From assembly GCA_021767845.1 (NCBI GenBank), contig JAASSQ010000148.1, forward strand, positions 1 to 7,171: DNA of 7,171 nucleotides, given 5' to 3'. Shown here piece by piece: positions 5,753 through 7,171 of this stretch (its first letter is position 1; each line of letters starts with the position of its first letter). The notes below the pieces were generated by a model. The model made no database searches. It had not been told where the DNA came from and was given only the letters and a program-made list of their open reading frames with translations. The translations under genes were made by a program, and so were the position numbers. The stretch comes from Roseovarius sp. Its GTDB lineage: Bacteria; Pseudomonadota; Alphaproteobacteria; Rhodobacterales; Rhodobacteraceae.

Positions 5753-7171
5753 TTGATTTTCACCGACATCGCCGACGGTCTGACCCGCGGGGTCGAAAGC
5801 GTGACGGACACGCTGTCCGAGACCCTGTTCGAGCCGGTCATCCGGCTGGGTGTCACCGGGCTGTCGCGCGCCGGCAAGACGGTGTTCATCACCTCGCTGG
5901 TGGCCAACCTGATGGACCGGGCGCGGATGCCGGGGCTGGTGGCCGCCGCCGACGGGCGCATCTCGGCGGCGTTCCTGCAACCGCAGCCCGACGACACGGT
6001 GCCGCGCTTCGATTACGAAACCCACCTGTCCGCGCTCACCTCGCCCGAGCCGCGCTGGCCCGAAAGCACGCGCGCGGTGTCCGAGTTGCGCCTGTCGCTG
6101 CGGGTGCGGCCCGCGGGAATGCTGGCGGGGCTGTCGGGGCCGCGCACCGTGCATCTGGATATCGTGGATTACCCTGGTGAATGGCTGCTCGACCTCGGGC
6201 TTCTGGACAAGAGCTATGCCGAGTGGTCGGCCGATGTGCTGGCCCGGATCGAGACCCGCCCGCAGGCCGCCGACTTCCTTCGCGCCGCGCGCAACACCGA
6301 TGCCGCCGCCCCGCTGGACGAGCCGGCCGCGCAGGCCCTTGCCAAGGGCTTTACCGCCTATCTGGATCAGGCGCGCAAGGCCGGGTTCTACGATTGCACG
6401 CCGGGGCGGTTCCTGCTGCCGGGCGATCTGGCCGGGACCCCGGCGCTGACCTTCGCGCCGCTGCCCGCCCCGGACGGCGCGCCGCGCAAATCGCTCTGGC
6501 GCGAGATGGACCGGCGTTTCGAGGCCTACAAGCGCGCCGTCGTCAAACCCTTCTTCCGGGATCACTTCGCCCGCATCGACCGGCAGGTGGTGCTGGTCGA
6601 TGCGCTGGGCGCGATCCACGGCGGCCCGCCAGCGGTGGAGGACATGCGCCGCGCCATGACCGACATCCTTGGCGCCTTCCGCCCCGGCCGCAACGCGTTC
6701 CTGACGCGGCTCTTGCGGGGGCGCCGGGTGGAACGGATCCTCTTTGCCGCCACCAAGGCCGATCACCTGCATCATTCGCAACACCAGCGCCTGACCGGCA
6801 TCATGAATGCGCTGATCCGCGAGGCGCGCGACCGCGCCGATTTCGCGGGCGCCGAGACGCAGGCCATGGCCATCGCCGCGCTGCGCGCCACCACCGAAGA
6901 GACGATCGACCACAAGGGTCAGCCGCTGGATTGCGTGCGCGGCACCCTGCTTGGGCCGGACGGCCAGCGTGGCAAGCAGGCCGCGTTCTACCCCGGCGCG
7001 CTGCCCGAGGATCCCGCCAGCCTGCTGGCCCCGGCGCGGGACGGGGCGACATCCTGGCTCGATGCCGATTACCGGGTGATGAATTTCGCGCCCGCGCGCC
7101 TGACGCTGAAGCCCGGCGAAGGCCCGCCGCATATCCGGCTGGACCGCGCCGCGCAGTTCCTGATCGGGGAC
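5753..7171 (+). CDS. ycjX: YcjX-family P-loop NTPase (DUF463), 3' end cut by window
   Basis: 473 codons are present with no stop before the window edge. E. coli YcjX has 465 residues, so probably only a few C-terminal residues are missing. The N-terminus (DIADGLTRGVESVTDTLSE) leads into the Walker A motif GLSRAGKT at 36-43, the form typical of this family. A Walker-B/G3-like segment HLDIVDYPGEW follows, with D139 and G142. The sequence VVLVDALG occurs mid-protein, and TKAD at 334-337 is in the position of a G4-like motif. The protein is predicted to bind a nucleotide. Its cellular role is poorly defined; in proteobacteria the gene is usually followed by ycjF (DUF697), a membrane protein, and in E. 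coli the pair belongs to the psp-regulated stress group. The start is TTG, set by AAGGGG upstream. It is divergent from truA. The next gene, beyond the window, is expected to be ycjF-like (inference). Confidence 0.93.
   Translation, partial: MIFTDIADGLTRGVESVTDTLSETLFEPVIRLGVTGLSRAGKTVFITSLVANLMDRARMPGLVAAADGRISAAFLQPQPDDTVPRFDYETHLSALTSPEPRWPESTRAVSELRLSLRVRPAGMLAGLSGPRTVHLDIVDYPGEWLLDLGLLDKSYAEWSADVLARIETRPQAADFLRAARNTDAAAPLDEPAAQALAKGFTAYLDQARKAGFYDCTPGRFLLPGDLAGTPALTFAPLPAPDGAPRKSLWREMDRRFEAYKRAVVKPFFRDHFARIDRQVVLVDALGAIHGGPPAVEDMRRAMTDILGAFRPGRNAFLTRLLRGRRVERILFAATKADHLHHSQHQRLTGIMNALIREARDRADFAGAETQAMAIAALRATTEETIDHKGQPLDCVRGTLLGPDGQRGKQAAFYPGALPEDPASLLAPARDGATSWLDADYRVMNFAPARLTLKPGEGPPHIRLDRAAQFLIGD

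Noticed and set aside
5621..7132. N-terminal extension of truA to a 759-residue protein
   Set aside because: The extra part is antisense to the YcjX-family gene and low in complexity; the genuine TruA N-terminus begins at 5620.

Overview
This is a high-GC window with strong G/C preference at third codon positions. The proteins look alphaproteobacterial, most likely Rhodobacteraceae (Roseobacter/Paracoccaceae type). That placement rests on remembered resemblance of the YcjX-family protein, the SUOX-like periplasmic protein and the pilin-like protein to that family; it was not tested by a search. I see no rRNA, tRNA, CRISPR array, insertion sequence or obvious prophage gene.

Left part (57-3200, minus strand): a tight two-gene operon. 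First comes a small exported protein with a sulfite-oxidase/molybdopterin-type fold that lacks the usual Mo-binding cysteine. Nine bases later a large hybrid sensor histidine kinase begins, laid out as TM - periplasmic helices - TM - PAS - HisKA - HATPase - REC - Hpt. Positions 1-56, past the kinase stop, hold no gene I can support.

Middle (3201-4104): a divergent control region with an almost perfect palindrome and a cluster of inverted CGAAAGAC-type half-sites. A plus-strand unit follows: a possible 54-residue small protein whose stop codon touches the Shine-Dalgarno of a NarL/LuxR-type response regulator. The exported protein, phosphorelay kinase and response regulator plausibly form one signalling module (periplasmic input, kinase, internal REC, Hpt, separate DNA-binding regulator). 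This pairing is inferred from gene neighbourhood only.

Positions 4105-4491 have no convincing gene, though protein-like stretches are spread over the three minus frames, which could be a decayed gene. Next is a small plus-strand protein (4492-4845) with one hydrophobic helix preceded by a G-TSPA-E-W sequence that fits the type IVb (Flp) prepilin cleavage rule. It converges on truA (minus), and the two stop codons lie inside one 15-base palindrome.

Right part: truA (tRNA pseudouridine synthase, 4853-5620, minus) is divergent from a YcjX-family P-loop NTPase. The NTPase starts at a TTG codon (5753) and runs off the window within what should be its last few residues. These two are ordinary housekeeping or conserved genes. 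The least ordinary part is the signalling module and its control region around 2706-4104.
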